Counted from the first letter of the stretch, positions 8,587 through 17,371 are shown. The stretch is DNA of 64,000 nt from Saxibacter everestensis (GCF_025787225.1 NZ_CP090958.1:3272550-3336549); one strand, 5' to 3'. Numbers and translations are program-made. Notes: generated from the sequence alone by a model not told the origin.

Positions 8587-9366
8587 CTAAGCGGCCGGAC
8601 AGGCAGGCACCTCGTCCAGTGACGACTGTGCCGCCCGGAAGTCCTCCAGGATGGGAACCGCTTTCTCGACGGCGTCCAGCCATTCGCGGTGGTAGGTCAT
8701 CGGATCGACGGCGGACTTCGTCTTCATCTTCCTGAGGTGGCTTTCCCATTGGGAGTTGACCTGGGTGCCCGCCGACACAACCTTGTCGATGGCGGTGTCC
8801 CGGCGCAGGCACTTGCCGATTGCATTGTCGTCTTTATCGGCGGCATCGTCCGCTTCCGCGCCGCCTCCATCCTCGGTACTCGCCAATTTCCCGCAGCCAT
8901 CGCCTGCGGCCTGCAAAGCAGCTTCGGCATCCTTAAACCTGCTGACGTCCTCGTCACCGTTGGCCCTGCTTTTTGCCCACAGCTCCTCGGTTTCGGCCAG
9001 CGTTCTCTTACCGTTTTGATGATCCCGTTCGGCGTTTACATGGCTGCTCCAGTCACGGTAACTGGCGGATGCGGCCTCAACCGCTATTTCACCGGCGGCG
9101 ATGTCTCGTCTGCAGTCCGCCAATCGGGTGTCCCTTGCCTCAGTGCCCGCGGACGGGTTTGACGTTGCCCCTCCATTGCCGGCGGTGCTCGAACCTGTCG
9201 CTGCGGGATCGGCGGATGAGCTGGCGTCGTCCGCCGACCGAGTCGTGAACGACCACACGCCAAGACCGCCGACAACCGCAATGACGACAGCCACAACTAT
9301 CCACGCCGCCTCCGTCGCCCGGCGGCGCGCGCTCTTATGCTTGCCCGGCGTGTGCTTGGCTGGCAT
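8587..9366 (-). CDS. Membrane-anchored hypothetical protein with duplicated Cys-bounded helical domain
   Basis: I do not recognise this 259-residue protein. A basic N-terminus (KHKSARRR) is followed by one membrane segment at about 21-40, then a Ser/Ala/Gly-rich linker to about 78. Two similar units of about 72 residues follow, C85-C158 and C186-C256, joined by an acidic linker. Each begins C-x-R/RRD, contains W-x-SH about 20 residues later, then a second Trp, then F-x-A and a closing Cys. The signal-anchor topology would place the duplicated part outside the cell, where the paired cysteines could form disulfides. Neighbours on both sides are metabolic, so context gives no function. Confidence 0.7.
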   Translation of the reverse strand: MPAKHTPGKHKSARRRATEAAWIVVAVVIAVVGGLGVWSFTTRSADDASSSADPAATGSSTAGNGGATSNPSAGTEARDTRLADCRRDIAAGEIAVEAASASYRDWSSHVNAERDHQNGKRTLAETEELWAKSRANGDEDVSRFKDAEAALQAAGDGCGKLASTEDGGGAEADDAADKDDNAIGKCLRRDTAIDKVVSAGTQVNSQWESHLRKMKTKSAVDPMTYHREWLDAVEKAVPILEDFRAAQSSLDEVPACPAA

Positions 9367-9446
9367 GGGCGAAGAGTAGTCGACAATTCAACAAGTATCA
9401 ACGGGTGGACCGCAGACACTGTGCCGTCCGTGTGGCGAGCCCAGCC

Positions 9447-10550
9447 CTAGTTCGCCACCTCCGAGGCCCACCGGGTGATCCATTCGGACAGCGAGGCCGA
9501 GATCTTCTCGCTGTCCAGGTTGATCAGCGAGCTGATCTGCTCCTCGCCGTAGGGAACGTAGTTGTTGTCAAGGAACTCCTGTTCGATCTTCACCTTCGAG
9601 TTAGTCGGTCCTTCGGCAACCGTGGTGACGAATTCCTTGTTGACCTCGGCCGATAGCTGGAAGTCGATGTAATTGTGCGCGAGATCAAGCACCGATGTCC
9701 CCTTCGGAATGCACATCGCTGACAGCACGGCGATTGCACCCTCCTCGGGCTCGGCGAACGCCACCGGCGCGCCACTCGATTTGGCCGCGCTGGTCCGGTC
9801 GGCGTACCACGGGCCAAGCCAGGCCTCACCGCTGGACAGCAGGCGGCTGGCCTCATCCGGCGTTTTGTAGATCGACACGATGTTCGGCTTGAGGTCGCTC
9901 ATCGCTTTGAATCCCGGATCGATATTGCCCTCGTCGCCGCCGTTCATCCGAGCCGCCTGCACCAGGAACTGGTAGCCGGCGGTGCCCGCCACGTCACTGA
10001 TCGTGACCTTCTTCTCATACTTCGAATCCCACAGGTCCTGCCACGACTTCGGCGGTGTTTTGACCTTCTCCGTGTTGTAGGCGATGCCCGTCATCGACGC
10101 GAGTTCGGCAACCCAAAAGCCCTGTTCGTCGACTGCCAGCGGGTACAGGTCCTTGATGCTCGGCACTTTACTGGCGTCAATCGGTTGCAGCAGGCCGGCT
10201 TCCTTTGCCTGGTAGATGACCGCCAGGTCCATGTACGCCACGTCCAGCGCGGGTTTGCCTTCCGGCGATGATTTCAGCCGGGTGAGCGCCTCGCTGGAAA
10301 TCGCCGTCGTGACCGAGACTTCGGCGTCGAACTTCGATTCGAAAGGATCGACCACCGTCTTTTGAATAGCCTCCTGGAATGTTCCGCCGAAGCTGTTTAT
10401 CTGCAGCCTGTTGCCGCCGCCGGCGTCGCCACCGCCAGAACCGCCGGATTCCCCGGAGCGGCATCCAGATAGCAGCCCGCCCGCGGCGATCGCCCCCGCC
10501 GAGAGCCCGGCGAGCTGAAGCAATTCGCGCCTGTCGAATGTGCTTGTCAT
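9447..10550 (-). CDS. ABC transporter substrate-binding lipoprotein (spermidine/putrescine PotD type)
   Basis: The 367-residue protein has a leader with twin arginines (FDRRELLQLAGL), a hydrophobic core and lipobox LSGC before a Gly/Ser linker. The mature part has the PotD/PotF-like order NRLQINSFGGTFQ, VAYMDLAVIYQAKEAGLLQPID and EEGAIAVLSAMCIPKGT. It is the most distal gene of the minus-strand operon, separated by 83 bp from the SDR gene before it. It presumably supplies ligand to the PotA/B/C-like transporter at 14331-17216. The presence of an amidase and an imidase-like hydrolase in the operon suggests an N-containing ligand, not necessarily a polyamine. Confidence 0.85.
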   Translation of the reverse strand: MTSTFDRRELLQLAGLSAGAIAAGGLLSGCRSGESGGSGGGDAGGGNRLQINSFGGTFQEAIQKTVVDPFESKFDAEVSVTTAISSEALTRLKSSPEGKPALDVAYMDLAVIYQAKEAGLLQPIDASKVPSIKDLYPLAVDEQGFWVAELASMTGIAYNTEKVKTPPKSWQDLWDSKYEKKVTISDVAGTAGYQFLVQAARMNGGDEGNIDPGFKAMSDLKPNIVSIYKTPDEASRLLSSGEAWLGPWYADRTSAAKSSGAPVAFAEPEEGAIAVLSAMCIPKGTSVLDLAHNYIDFQLSAEVNKEFVTTVAEGPTNSKVKIEQEFLDNNYVPYGEEQISSLINLDSEKISASLSEWITRWASEVAN

Positions 10551-10565
10551 TGGTCCTTCTCCTTG

Positions 10566-10613
10566 TGAGTGGTGACTACGTGAGTGGTACTAGCGAGAGT
10601 GGAACTACGTGAG
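10566..10613. repeat. Three short tandem repeats upstream of the PotD-like gene
   Basis: Three consecutive degenerate copies, TGAGTGGTGACTACG, TGAGTGGTACTAGCG and AGAGTGGAACTACG, are followed by a partial TGAG. They occupy most of the 83-bp gap between the SDR gene and the binding-protein gene. No stem-loop is obvious. They could space the genes or arise from slippage. Confidence 0.5.
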
Positions 10614-10633
10614 CGCCCAGTAACGCTTTTCTG

Positions 10634-11347
10634 TTAGTGCAGGGTGCGGCCGCCGTCCACGGCCAGAGTGCTTCCGGTGATGTAGGCCGCCGCATCGGAG
10701 GCAAGAAAACAGATACTGCCGGCGAGTTCATCTGGAGAGGCGGAACGCTTGATCAGGTAGTTCTGGTAATCGGCAACTGCCTCCCGGACATGATCGGGCC
10801 TGGCCTCCTGGGTCGCGGCCGCCAGCGGTGTGTCCACCAGGCCGGGGCACACACAGTTCACCCGGATCTGGCGCTCGGCCAGATCAATCGCCATCGCCTG
10901 ACTCAGCCCGACGACCGCGGCTTTGGACGCGACATATGCCGGTAGCGCCGGTATCGCCCGCAGCCCGGCTCCCGAGGCGACATTGACGATCGCTGAGTGT
11001 TCCGGCATCAGCGGCAGCAGATGCCGGGCCATCTGCCACACTCCACGCACATTGACGGCGAACGACCGGTCCCAATCGGCTTCGTCCAGCTGCTCTATCG
11101 TGCCAACTGTGACGATGCCGGCACAGTTGATCAGCACATCGCACCTGCCGAATCGGTCGGCGACCAGGTCGGCGAACTGCAGCACGCTGCCAGTGTCGGA
11201 CACGTCCACCGCGGGGTATCCCCTGGTGGGCGTTAGATCGGCGACTGCCACCTCGGCTCCTGCAGCCCGCAGCTGACTGACGACTGCCGCGCCAATGCCG
11301 CTCGCGCCGCCGGTCACCACCGCTACCTTTTCGCTGAACGTGGTCAT
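10634..11347 (-). CDS. Short-chain dehydrogenase/reductase (SDR)
   Basis: This 237-residue classical SDR has TGGASGIG cofactor motif, NCAG, catalytic YVASK with the preceding Ser in VNVASGAG, and a C-terminal ITGSTLAVDGG. The first ATG of the open frame lies upstream, but ATG 11347 is chosen because it overlaps the deacetylase stop (ATGA) and begins directly before the Rossmann fold. It probably oxidises or reduces an alcohol/ketone intermediate of the compound imported by the same operon. The specific reaction is unknown. Confidence 0.88.
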   Translation of the reverse strand: MTTFSEKVAVVTGGASGIGAAVVSQLRAAGAEVAVADLTPTRGYPAVDVSDTGSVLQFADLVADRFGRCDVLINCAGIVTVGTIEQLDEADWDRSFAVNVRGVWQMARHLLPLMPEHSAIVNVASGAGLRAIPALPAYVASKAAVVGLSQAMAIDLAERQIRVNCVCPGLVDTPLAAATQEARPDHVREAVADYQNYLIKRSASPDELAGSICFLASDAAAYITGSTLAVDGGRTLH

Positions 11348-12162
11348 GGCGTGTTCGCTTCGACCAGACCGGGACGAACCCGCGCCGCATAGTCCGCGCA
11401 GGAGACGAACTCTCCGTCGCCGGCATCCACAATGTGCCTGATGGTTTCCTCCAGCGCCCACAACCGGGAGTGCCTGCCGATCACCTGTGGATGCATGCCC
11501 AGCATGAAGTGTGCGCCCGGTTCCGTGCTGATCCCGTCGTACTCCCGGATCCAGGTCTCGGCGACAGCACTCGGCGCCGACATCACCCGGCCCTGCAACC
11601 GATTGCTGTACAGGAAGAACGGAGCGTCATCGAGCGCCCAGGCGAACGGTAGCTCAACGATGTCGGTCACCCTCCCGGCGTCGCTCAGCAAATGCGCGGT
11701 GTCGGAATCGAAGAGGTTGGAGGAGAAGCTGAATTCGTACTGCTCCATCAGCCCGACCGAGTGCGGCGTCAGCTCACCCGCTGGCGATCGCCAGCCCAGT
11801 GGTTTGCGTCCGGTGGCACTGACGATGGCATCGAAGCCCTTCTGGAATTCCTCGGCTTCGGCGTCCCGGCTCAGCCCGTCCGACCACGTGTGCGAGTAGC
11901 TGTGATGCTCGATGTCGATGCCGGCGCTAAGGATGCTCTCGATTTCCGCCGGGTAGCGTTCGATCACCTGGCCCGGAACGAAGAAGGTTGCCGTGACGCC
12001 GTACTTCTCCAGCAGGCGGAGGATTCGCGGCAGGCCGACTTTCGGGCCGTAGTGTCCCTGGGATACCCACACCGGTTTGTTCGCGCCGTCCGGATCTCGC
12101 GCGGTCCACAGCGTCTCCGCGTCCATGTCGAACGTGAGCAGAACGGGCGTCCTGGTTGTCAT
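11344..12162 (-). CDS. Polysaccharide deacetylase/imidase-like hydrolase (NodB fold)
   Basis: The 272-residue protein carries the NodB-homology motifs: LTFDMDAE (first metal aspartates), the metal His pair in EHHSYSHTW, and RSPAGELTP as motif 3. The family includes peptidoglycan and chitin deacetylases, but also cytosolic members such as PuuE-like ureide hydrolases and cyclic-imide hydrolases. There is no signal peptide, and the gene sits with an amidase and two SDRs in a transporter operon. Hydrolysis of a small cyclic imide or amide is therefore more likely than wall-polymer deacetylation. It overlaps both neighbours by 4 bp. Confidence 0.8.
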   Translation of the reverse strand: MTTRTPVLLTFDMDAETLWTARDPDGANKPVWVSQGHYGPKVGLPRILRLLEKYGVTATFFVPGQVIERYPAEIESILSAGIDIEHHSYSHTWSDGLSRDAEAEEFQKGFDAIVSATGRKPLGWRSPAGELTPHSVGLMEQYEFSFSSNLFDSDTAHLLSDAGRVTDIVELPFAWALDDAPFFLYSNRLQGRVMSAPSAVAETWIREYDGISTEPGAHFMLGMHPQVIGRHSRLWALEETIRHIVDAGDGEFVSCADYAARVRPGLVEANTP

Positions 12163-13574
12163 TCGTGTCCTCCGAGTCGGGAAAGCGGGCGAACGTCAGG
12201 CATCCGGTACACCTGGCGCTGGAACCTGCCTGCCAGGTCGAGTAGATACTCCTCTGACCCGGGCCGGCCGATGATCTGCAGCCCGACCGGCAGTCCCCGC
12301 ACCAGGCCGGCGGGCACTGTGACGGCAGGGAATCCGGTGTAGTTCATCAGGTAGGTGAAGGCAACGAAGCCACGTCGGGCATCCTCCGGCAAGGGTTGTT
12401 CGCCGCTCGGAATCAGCGGAGCGACAAAGCTCAGGGTCGGCGTCAGCAAGACATCGACCTCGTCCAGCAGGCCGAGCAGGTGCTCGGTTGCGGAAAGCTG
12501 GACCTCGACGGCGGCCGAATAGGCGGCGCCGTCGATGGCGGCGGCCCGCTCGAACTGGTGCCTGCCATATCCGGTCAAGAGCGAATTGGTGGCCGGATCG
12601 TCGAGCAGTTCCCGTCCGCCGGTCGAGAGCCGGTCGGCCTGCATCATGGCGTAGAACGCCTCTGAGAACCGCGCCGCCTGCATGCTTCGCGTGGAAACCT
12701 CCAGCGGCACCCTCAGCTCGTGCGCGAACAGCTCCGCGCTGGACTGAACGGTTTCGACGACGTCGGCCTCACCGCCGGGCACACCGCTTTCCGCGATCCA
12801 GCGCATCCGCGGCGCTCCGGGCGGATCGGCGTGCGTCACCCCGGTGGGCAGCAGACCGCGGGACAGGCCGTCGGCCTGGTCGGGGCCGGCCATCACCCGC
12901 CACAGGGTTAACGCGTCGCCGGCATCGGCCGCCAGAGGGCCCGCCGAGGAAAACCGCCTGGTGCCGATATGCCCCCCGCCCCGAGGGATCGATCCACGGG
13001 AGGGCATCAGCCCCACCACGCCGCAAAGTGCCGCGGGAATCCGCACCGATCCGCCACCATCGCTTCCGATCGCGATCGGAGTCAGACCCGCCGCGACACT
13101 GGCCGCCGCTCCCCCGCTGGAGCCGCCGGTGGTTCGGGCGTGGTCCCACGGGTTGACTGTCTCCGCCTGCAACTCGTTGACCGTCCTGATGTAAATCGCG
13201 AACTCAGGAGTGTTTGTCTTTCCCACCAGGACTCCCCCGGCCTGCCGCACCCGGCGGACAAGTTCGGCGTCGCGGTCGGGAACGTGGTCGGCAAAGACCC
13301 TGGAGCCGTAGGTGGTTCGCACGCCCGCGGTGTCGTAGGTGTCCTTGACCGAGAACGGCACCCCCCACAACGGCCCCGGCGCCTCACCAGCGGCCGCCCT
13401 TTGCTCCAGCCGCCCTGCCTGGTCGAGCGCGTGACTTCCGGCGACTGTGAGGAACGCGTGCAGGTAATCCTCAGCGTCCGCGATCTTCGCCAGGGTCTCC
13501 TCGGTCACCTGCACGGCCGTGCTACGGCCGTCGAGCACGTCGGCCCGGATCTCCTTCGCGGTGCGATGGATCAT
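12159..13574 (-). CDS. Amidase (amidase-signature family)
   Basis: This 471-residue amidase-signature enzyme shows the catalytic Lys in VPFSVKDTYDTAG, the glycine/serine core TTGGSSGGAAASVAAG and the cis-Ser/nucleophile segment IGSDGGGSVRIPAALCG. These give the Ser-cisSer-Lys triad. The family hydrolyses amides to acid plus ammonia or amine. The frame is open further upstream, but ATG 13574 overlaps the stop of the preceding SDR gene (ATGA) and fits the family N-terminus. It is not the GatA subunit, since no gatB/gatC is nearby. It probably acts on the transported compound. Confidence 0.9.
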   Translation of the reverse strand: MIHRTAKEIRADVLDGRSTAVQVTEETLAKIADAEDYLHAFLTVAGSHALDQAGRLEQRAAAGEAPGPLWGVPFSVKDTYDTAGVRTTYGSRVFADHVPDRDAELVRRVRQAGGVLVGKTNTPEFAIYIRTVNELQAETVNPWDHARTTGGSSGGAAASVAAGLTPIAIGSDGGGSVRIPAALCGVVGLMPSRGSIPRGGGHIGTRRFSSAGPLAADAGDALTLWRVMAGPDQADGLSRGLLPTGVTHADPPGAPRMRWIAESGVPGGEADVVETVQSSAELFAHELRVPLEVSTRSMQAARFSEAFYAMMQADRLSTGGRELLDDPATNSLLTGYGRHQFERAAAIDGAAYSAAVEVQLSATEHLLGLLDEVDVLLTPTLSFVAPLIPSGEQPLPEDARRGFVAFTYLMNYTGFPAVTVPAGLVRGLPVGLQIIGRPGSEEYLLDLAGRFQRQVYRMPDVRPLSRLGGHE

Positions 13575-14341
13575 GACCAGCCTCCCCAACTGGACCAGCC
13601 GCCATCGACATGCAGGGTCTGACCAGTCATATATGACGCGTTGTTCGATAGCAGGAACCACACGACGGCGGCTACCTCGGACGGCTCGCCGAGTCTATTC
13701 ATCGGCGTGCGTTGCAGAACCTCGCGTTCGTCGAGCAGCCCCTTGTCGAAGTTGGCGCTGACCAGCGGGGTGAGTATCGTGCCCGGCGCTACCGCGTTGA
13801 CCCGGATTCCTTCCGGGGCCCATTCGCAGCCCAGATTGAGGGTGAAGCCCTCCAGCGCTGCCTTGGCGGTGCCGTATCCGACCCGGCCGGGCAGTCCGAC
13901 CGTGGCGGCGAGGCTAGAGACGTTGACCACCGCGCCCCGGCTGGCCTGGAGCATCGGATACGCGGCCCGGCAGGTCGTCGTCGCCGCGCCGAGGTGCATG
14001 TCGATGATTCCGCCCCATTCTTCCGCGGTGATCGCGGTGAACCGCTTCGTCAACCCGGCACCCGCGCAGTTGACGAGCGCGTCGAGGCGGCCGTAATACT
14101 GCTCCGCTAGCGCAATAACCGCCGCCGGAGTCGACGGGTCCCGGATGTCTCCGACGGCATAGCGCGCGTCGGCGCCGCGCGAGCGAACGGCGGCCACAGC
14201 CTCGGCTATCCCTGCGCCGTCGTTGAGCCCGTGCAGGATCAGGTCGTAGCCTTCCTCGGCCAGGCGTTCTGCGGTGGCACGGCCGATTCCGGACGACGAC
14301 CCGGTAACGACTGCGACCTTTCGATGCTGGTCAGCGTTCAT
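13571..14341 (-). CDS. Short-chain dehydrogenase/reductase (SDR)
   Basis: The 256-residue classical SDR has TGSSSGIGRATAERL, an NCAG segment, catalytic Ser in VVNVSSLAA and YGTAK with the active Tyr/Lys. PG-x-I-x-T and the C-terminal TGQTLHVDGG follow. An AAAGGA ribosome-binding site precedes ATG 14341. It overlaps the upstream permease gene by 11 bp and the amidase gene by 4 bp, so it is part of the same transcript. It resembles 3-oxoacyl-ACP-reductase-like dehydrogenases of unknown substrate. Confidence 0.88.
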   Translation of the reverse strand: MNADQHRKVAVVTGSSSGIGRATAERLAEEGYDLILHGLNDGAGIAEAVAAVRSRGADARYAVGDIRDPSTPAAVIALAEQYYGRLDALVNCAGAGLTKRFTAITAEEWGGIIDMHLGAATTTCRAAYPMLQASRGAVVNVSSLAATVGLPGRVGYGTAKAALEGFTLNLGCEWAPEGIRVNAVAPGTILTPLVSANFDKGLLDEREVLQRTPMNRLGEPSEVAAVVWFLLSNNASYMTGQTLHVDGGWSSWGGWS

Positions 14342-15182
14342 CGCCGTCCTTTCCCAGCCGCATCATCACAGCCACAAGCACGGCGCAGAAGATCAGCAGC
14401 ACTGTCGACACAGCGGCCACGGTCGGATCGTTGGAGTACTGCACATAGGTGAAAATCGTGACCGGAAGGGTTTCGAAGCCTGGCCCAGTGAGGAAGAGTG
14501 TGACGACCGCTTCATCGAAGGAGATGACGAAGGCGAAGATCGCGCCGGAACTGACGCTGCCTGCGACACCCGGCAGCACCACGGTGAAGAAGCTGCGCAG
14601 CGGCCCGGCTCCGAGCGAACGGGCGGCCTCCTCGAGCCGGGAATCCATGCTGCGGAAGCCGGCCAGGGTCGAGCGAATCACAAATGGCGACGCCACGATG
14701 ACGTGTGCGAGCAAAGCACCGGAGAACGACCCGCGATATCCGAAGGCGGAAAGCACAAAGAGGAAGCCAAGCCCGAAGACGACCGCCGGGAGCATGAGCG
14801 GCGAGAGGAACAGCTGCTCGAGGAAGTTGGCAATTCGCCCCGGGTACCGGTTGATGGCGTACGCAGCGAGCACCCCGCACACCACGCTGATGATCATGGT
14901 GCCAAGCGCAAGCCGGATGCTGGTGGAGAACGATTCGACGAACTTCGAATTTTCCGCGGCCGCACCGAACCACTGCAGAGAGAAGCCCTGCGGCGGAAAC
15001 TTCAGGTAGCCGCTCGACGTCACGGAACTTGCGGCGACAACCAGGAGCGGCGCAAGCACGAACAGCACGATGAGCGTTACCGCGATTGCGAAGATGACGC
15101 TTCCCAGTCTGAGCCGCGGCTTGCGACCGGGCCTGGTTTTCGCTTCCGTCGGCCTGGTGGGTAGCTGGTCAGTTTGTGGCAC
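14331..15182 (-). CDS. ABC transporter permease (PotC type)
   Basis: This 283-residue membrane protein has six predicted membrane segments and the EAA loop LEEAARSLGAGPLRSF with FTVVLPGVAGS following. It is one half of the permease heterodimer of the spermidine/putrescine-type importer. The GTG start at 15182 overlaps the PotB-like gene by 14 bp. Confidence 0.9.
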   Translation of the reverse strand: MPQTDQLPTRPTEAKTRPGRKPRLRLGSVIFAIAVTLIVLFVLAPLLVVAASSVTSSGYLKFPPQGFSLQWFGAAAENSKFVESFSTSIRLALGTMIISVVCGVLAAYAINRYPGRIANFLEQLFLSPLMLPAVVFGLGFLFVLSAFGYRGSFSGALLAHVIVASPFVIRSTLAGFRSMDSRLEEAARSLGAGPLRSFFTVVLPGVAGSVSSGAIFAFVISFDEAVVTLFLTGPGFETLPVTIFTYVQYSNDPTVAAVSTVLLIFCAVLVAVMMRLGKDGDER

Positions 15183-16071
15183 GTCGCACCGCCAGGGCTT
15201 GGAGGGACAGCATGATGAAGGTGATGATCAGCAGCACAACCCCGAGCGCGGAGGCGAGCGGCCAGTTCTGTCCGCTGGTCGCCTGGTCGTAAATCGCGGT
15301 GACGATCGTGCTCACCCGACCGCCGCCAAGCAGCTGCGGCGTCACCAGGGCGCTCATGCTGGTCACGAAGGTCAGCACCGATCCCGCTGCAAGGCCATTG
15401 ACGGTCTGCGGCAGCGTCACCTTGAGGAACACCTTGAACGGGGGCGAGCCGAGCGACGTTGCCGCCTCCTCGGTCCGGCGGTCGATGGCGGCAAGTGCGG
15501 CAATCAGGCTCAGCGCCATGAACGGCATATATGTGTGCACCAGGCCGATGGTGACGCCGACAGGGGTGAACAGCAGGCGGATATCGAGCCCTGTTGCGTT
15601 CAGCGCCTGCTGCAGGATGCCGTCGCCGCTGAGCAGCACAGACCAGCCGAAAGTCTTGACCACGACGCTGACCATCAGCGGTGTCATCACGACCGCCATC
15701 AGGATGCCGCGAAGCCTGCGCGGTCCCCGGGTGACGGCAAGCGCCAGCGGATAGCAGAGCACAATCGAGATCAGCGTGGTGGCCAGAGCCAGGCCGAAGG
15801 TCCGGAAAATCAGTTCCCGGTACAGCTCATTGCTGAACACGGCGAGGAACTGTTCCATAGACCAGGCTGGCACCTGGCCGCCCTGCGCTGCATCGAACCG
15901 GTCGAGTGAGAACCGGGCAACGTTGAGCAGCGGAAGGGCAAAGCCTGCGGCGAAGACCACCAGCATCGGGAGAAGCAGTAGCCACATGGACTTTCTGCCC
16001 TTCGGCGGCCGAGCCTCAGCCGGTCTGGGTTTGATCTCCGGCGTCTCCGGAGTCAGCGTGTCGAGCGCCAC
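15169..16071 (-). CDS. ABC transporter permease (PotB type)
   Basis: This 300-residue membrane protein has a cytoplasmic Pro/Lys-rich N-terminus, six predicted membrane segments and the EAA loop EEAATSLGSPPFKVF followed by VTLPQTVNG. It pairs with the PotC-like protein encoded next. The start is GTG 16071, which overlaps the ATPase stop by one base. Confidence 0.9.
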   Translation of the reverse strand: MALDTLTPETPEIKPRPAEARPPKGRKSMWLLLLPMLVVFAAGFALPLLNVARFSLDRFDAAQGGQVPAWSMEQFLAVFSNELYRELIFRTFGLALATTLISIVLCYPLALAVTRGPRRLRGILMAVVMTPLMVSVVVKTFGWSVLLSGDGILQQALNATGLDIRLLFTPVGVTIGLVHTYMPFMALSLIAALAAIDRRTEEAATSLGSPPFKVFLKVTLPQTVNGLAAGSVLTFVTSMSALVTPQLLGGGRVSTIVTAIYDQATSGQNWPLASALGVVLLIITFIMLSLQALAVRRATN

Positions 16072-17216
16072 TAGCTTGCTCCGTCCAGGAGTATGCAGTC
16101 GCCCGGCTCGATGCTGAGCCGGACCTGGTGGCCGATGTCGGGCGGAACGAACGACGAGCCCGAGGCGATCAACGACAGCTGCTTATTGCCTGCCTGAACG
16201 GTGGCGACCACATTGCTGCCGTAGTAGAAGGTTTCTTTGAGCGTCGCGGTGATGGTGTTGAGGCCCGTGGCATCGGCCTGGAAGCTCAGGTCCTCCGGTC
16301 TGATCAGGATCTCGACAATCTTGCCTGGACTCCCGGAGCCGTCCACGCGCAGCTCGCCGATCTCGGAATCGATCAGAACGCGCGACTTCTCGCCATCGGA
16401 CTCGGTGGATATGATCCGGCCGACGACTATATTCGATTCGCCGACGAACTCGGCCAAAAATCGCGTTGCCGGCGAGCGATAGAGTTCACGAGGCGTGCCG
16501 AGCTGCTCTATTTTTCCGCCCCGCAGCACCGCAATCCGGTCGGCCATGCCGAACGCTTCCTGGCGGTCGTGGGTGACCATGATGGCGGTGGTATTCGTGC
16601 GCTGTTGCAGCCGCCGGATTTCCTCGCCGACATCGCGGCGCAGGTTGGCGTCCAGGTTCGACAGCGGCTCGTCCAGCAACAGCACCTCAGGATCCATGGC
16701 AAGCGCACGGGCCAGGGCGACCCGCTGTTGCTGGCCCCCGGAGAGTTTTGCCGGCTTCTTATGTTCCTGATCGCCGAGGCGAACCAGTTCGATCAGTTCA
16801 TCGCAGCGCTTCTTGAGTGCCGAGCGGCCGACCCGGCGTCCACGGAGCGGATAGGCAATGTTGTCGAACACGCTGAGGTGCGGAAACAACGCATAGCTTT
16901 GAAAGACGACGCCGACTCCGCGCCGATGAGCCGGCTTGTAGGTCACATCGCTGCCCGCGAGCAGCACCTGTCCTTCGCTCGGATCCAGGAACCCCGCAAT
17001 GGTGCGAATCACCGTGGTCTTTCCGCTGCCGCTTGGACCGAGCAGTGCTACGAGCTCACCGCGTTGCACCCGGAGATCGAAATGATCGAGAACCCGGTTG
17101 TTGCCATAGTCAAGCGACACTCCGCGGAGTTCCACCACGGTCTCACTTGGATCTGCAGCCATGTCTTCCTCGGATTGGTTCTCACGAGTGGCCAAAGGAG
17201 TCATCGAGTCATCCAT
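16071..17216 (-). CDS. ABC transporter ATP-binding protein (PotA type)
   Basis: The 381-residue ATPase has Walker A GPSGSGKTT, Q-loop GVVFQSYALFPHLSV, signature LSGGQQQRVALARAL, Walker B VLLLDEPLSNLD, H-loop VTHDRQEA and a C-terminal TOBE domain. It is the first gene of the eight-gene minus-strand operon, about 35 bp downstream of the 27-bp operator. Several in-frame ATGs exist. ATG 17162 has GAGGAA close upstream and would remove the first 18 residues, so the exact start is uncertain. Confidence 0.92.
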   Translation of the reverse strand: MDDSMTPLATRENQSEEDMAADPSETVVELRGVSLDYGNNRVLDHFDLRVQRGELVALLGPSGSGKTTVIRTIAGFLDPSEGQVLLAGSDVTYKPAHRRGVGVVFQSYALFPHLSVFDNIAYPLRGRRVGRSALKKRCDELIELVRLGDQEHKKPAKLSGGQQQRVALARALAMDPEVLLLDEPLSNLDANLRRDVGEEIRRLQQRTNTTAIMVTHDRQEAFGMADRIAVLRGGKIEQLGTPRELYRSPATRFLAEFVGESNIVVGRIISTESDGEKSRVLIDSEIGELRVDGSGSPGKIVEILIRPEDLSFQADATGLNTITATLKETFYYGSNVVATVQAGNKQLSLIASGSSFVPPDIGHQVRLSIEPGDCILLDGAS

Positions 17217-17249
17217 TTCATGTCTGGTTTCCCGCCGGTTCCCCCGACT

Positions 17250-17276
17250 CTAGCAACTGGTCTGACCAGCTGCTAG
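17250..17276. promoter_or_regulatory. FadR-type operator, 27-bp near-perfect palindrome
   Basis: Arms CTAGCA-CTGGTC and GACCAG-TGCTAG face each other around a central T, with only one mismatched pair. The core CTGGTCTGACCAG closely matches the TGGTC-N-GACCA type of site known for FadR-family GntR regulators. It lies in the divergent gap between the PotA-like gene and the FadR-type regulator gene, so it probably controls both. Confidence 0.85.
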
Positions 17277-17371
17277 GTTTAATACATAGTTTTCGGCCAA
17301 GCGGTGCGGTGGTCAACCCCTCGCGCAATCTGGTTACACTTTTGTGACCTGCACCACAACGGAGAGTCTCA

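Noticed and set aside
10566-10613. CRISPR or phage attachment repeats
   Set aside because: Repeats are short, degenerate and directly adjacent with no unique spacers, no cas genes and no integrase nearby.
14274-15164. Long open frame (296 codons) on the plus strand opposite the PotC-like permease and SDR genes
   Set aside because: Translation is Arg/Glu/His-rich without family-like segments and lies entirely antisense to two well-supported genes. It is a high-GC shadow frame.
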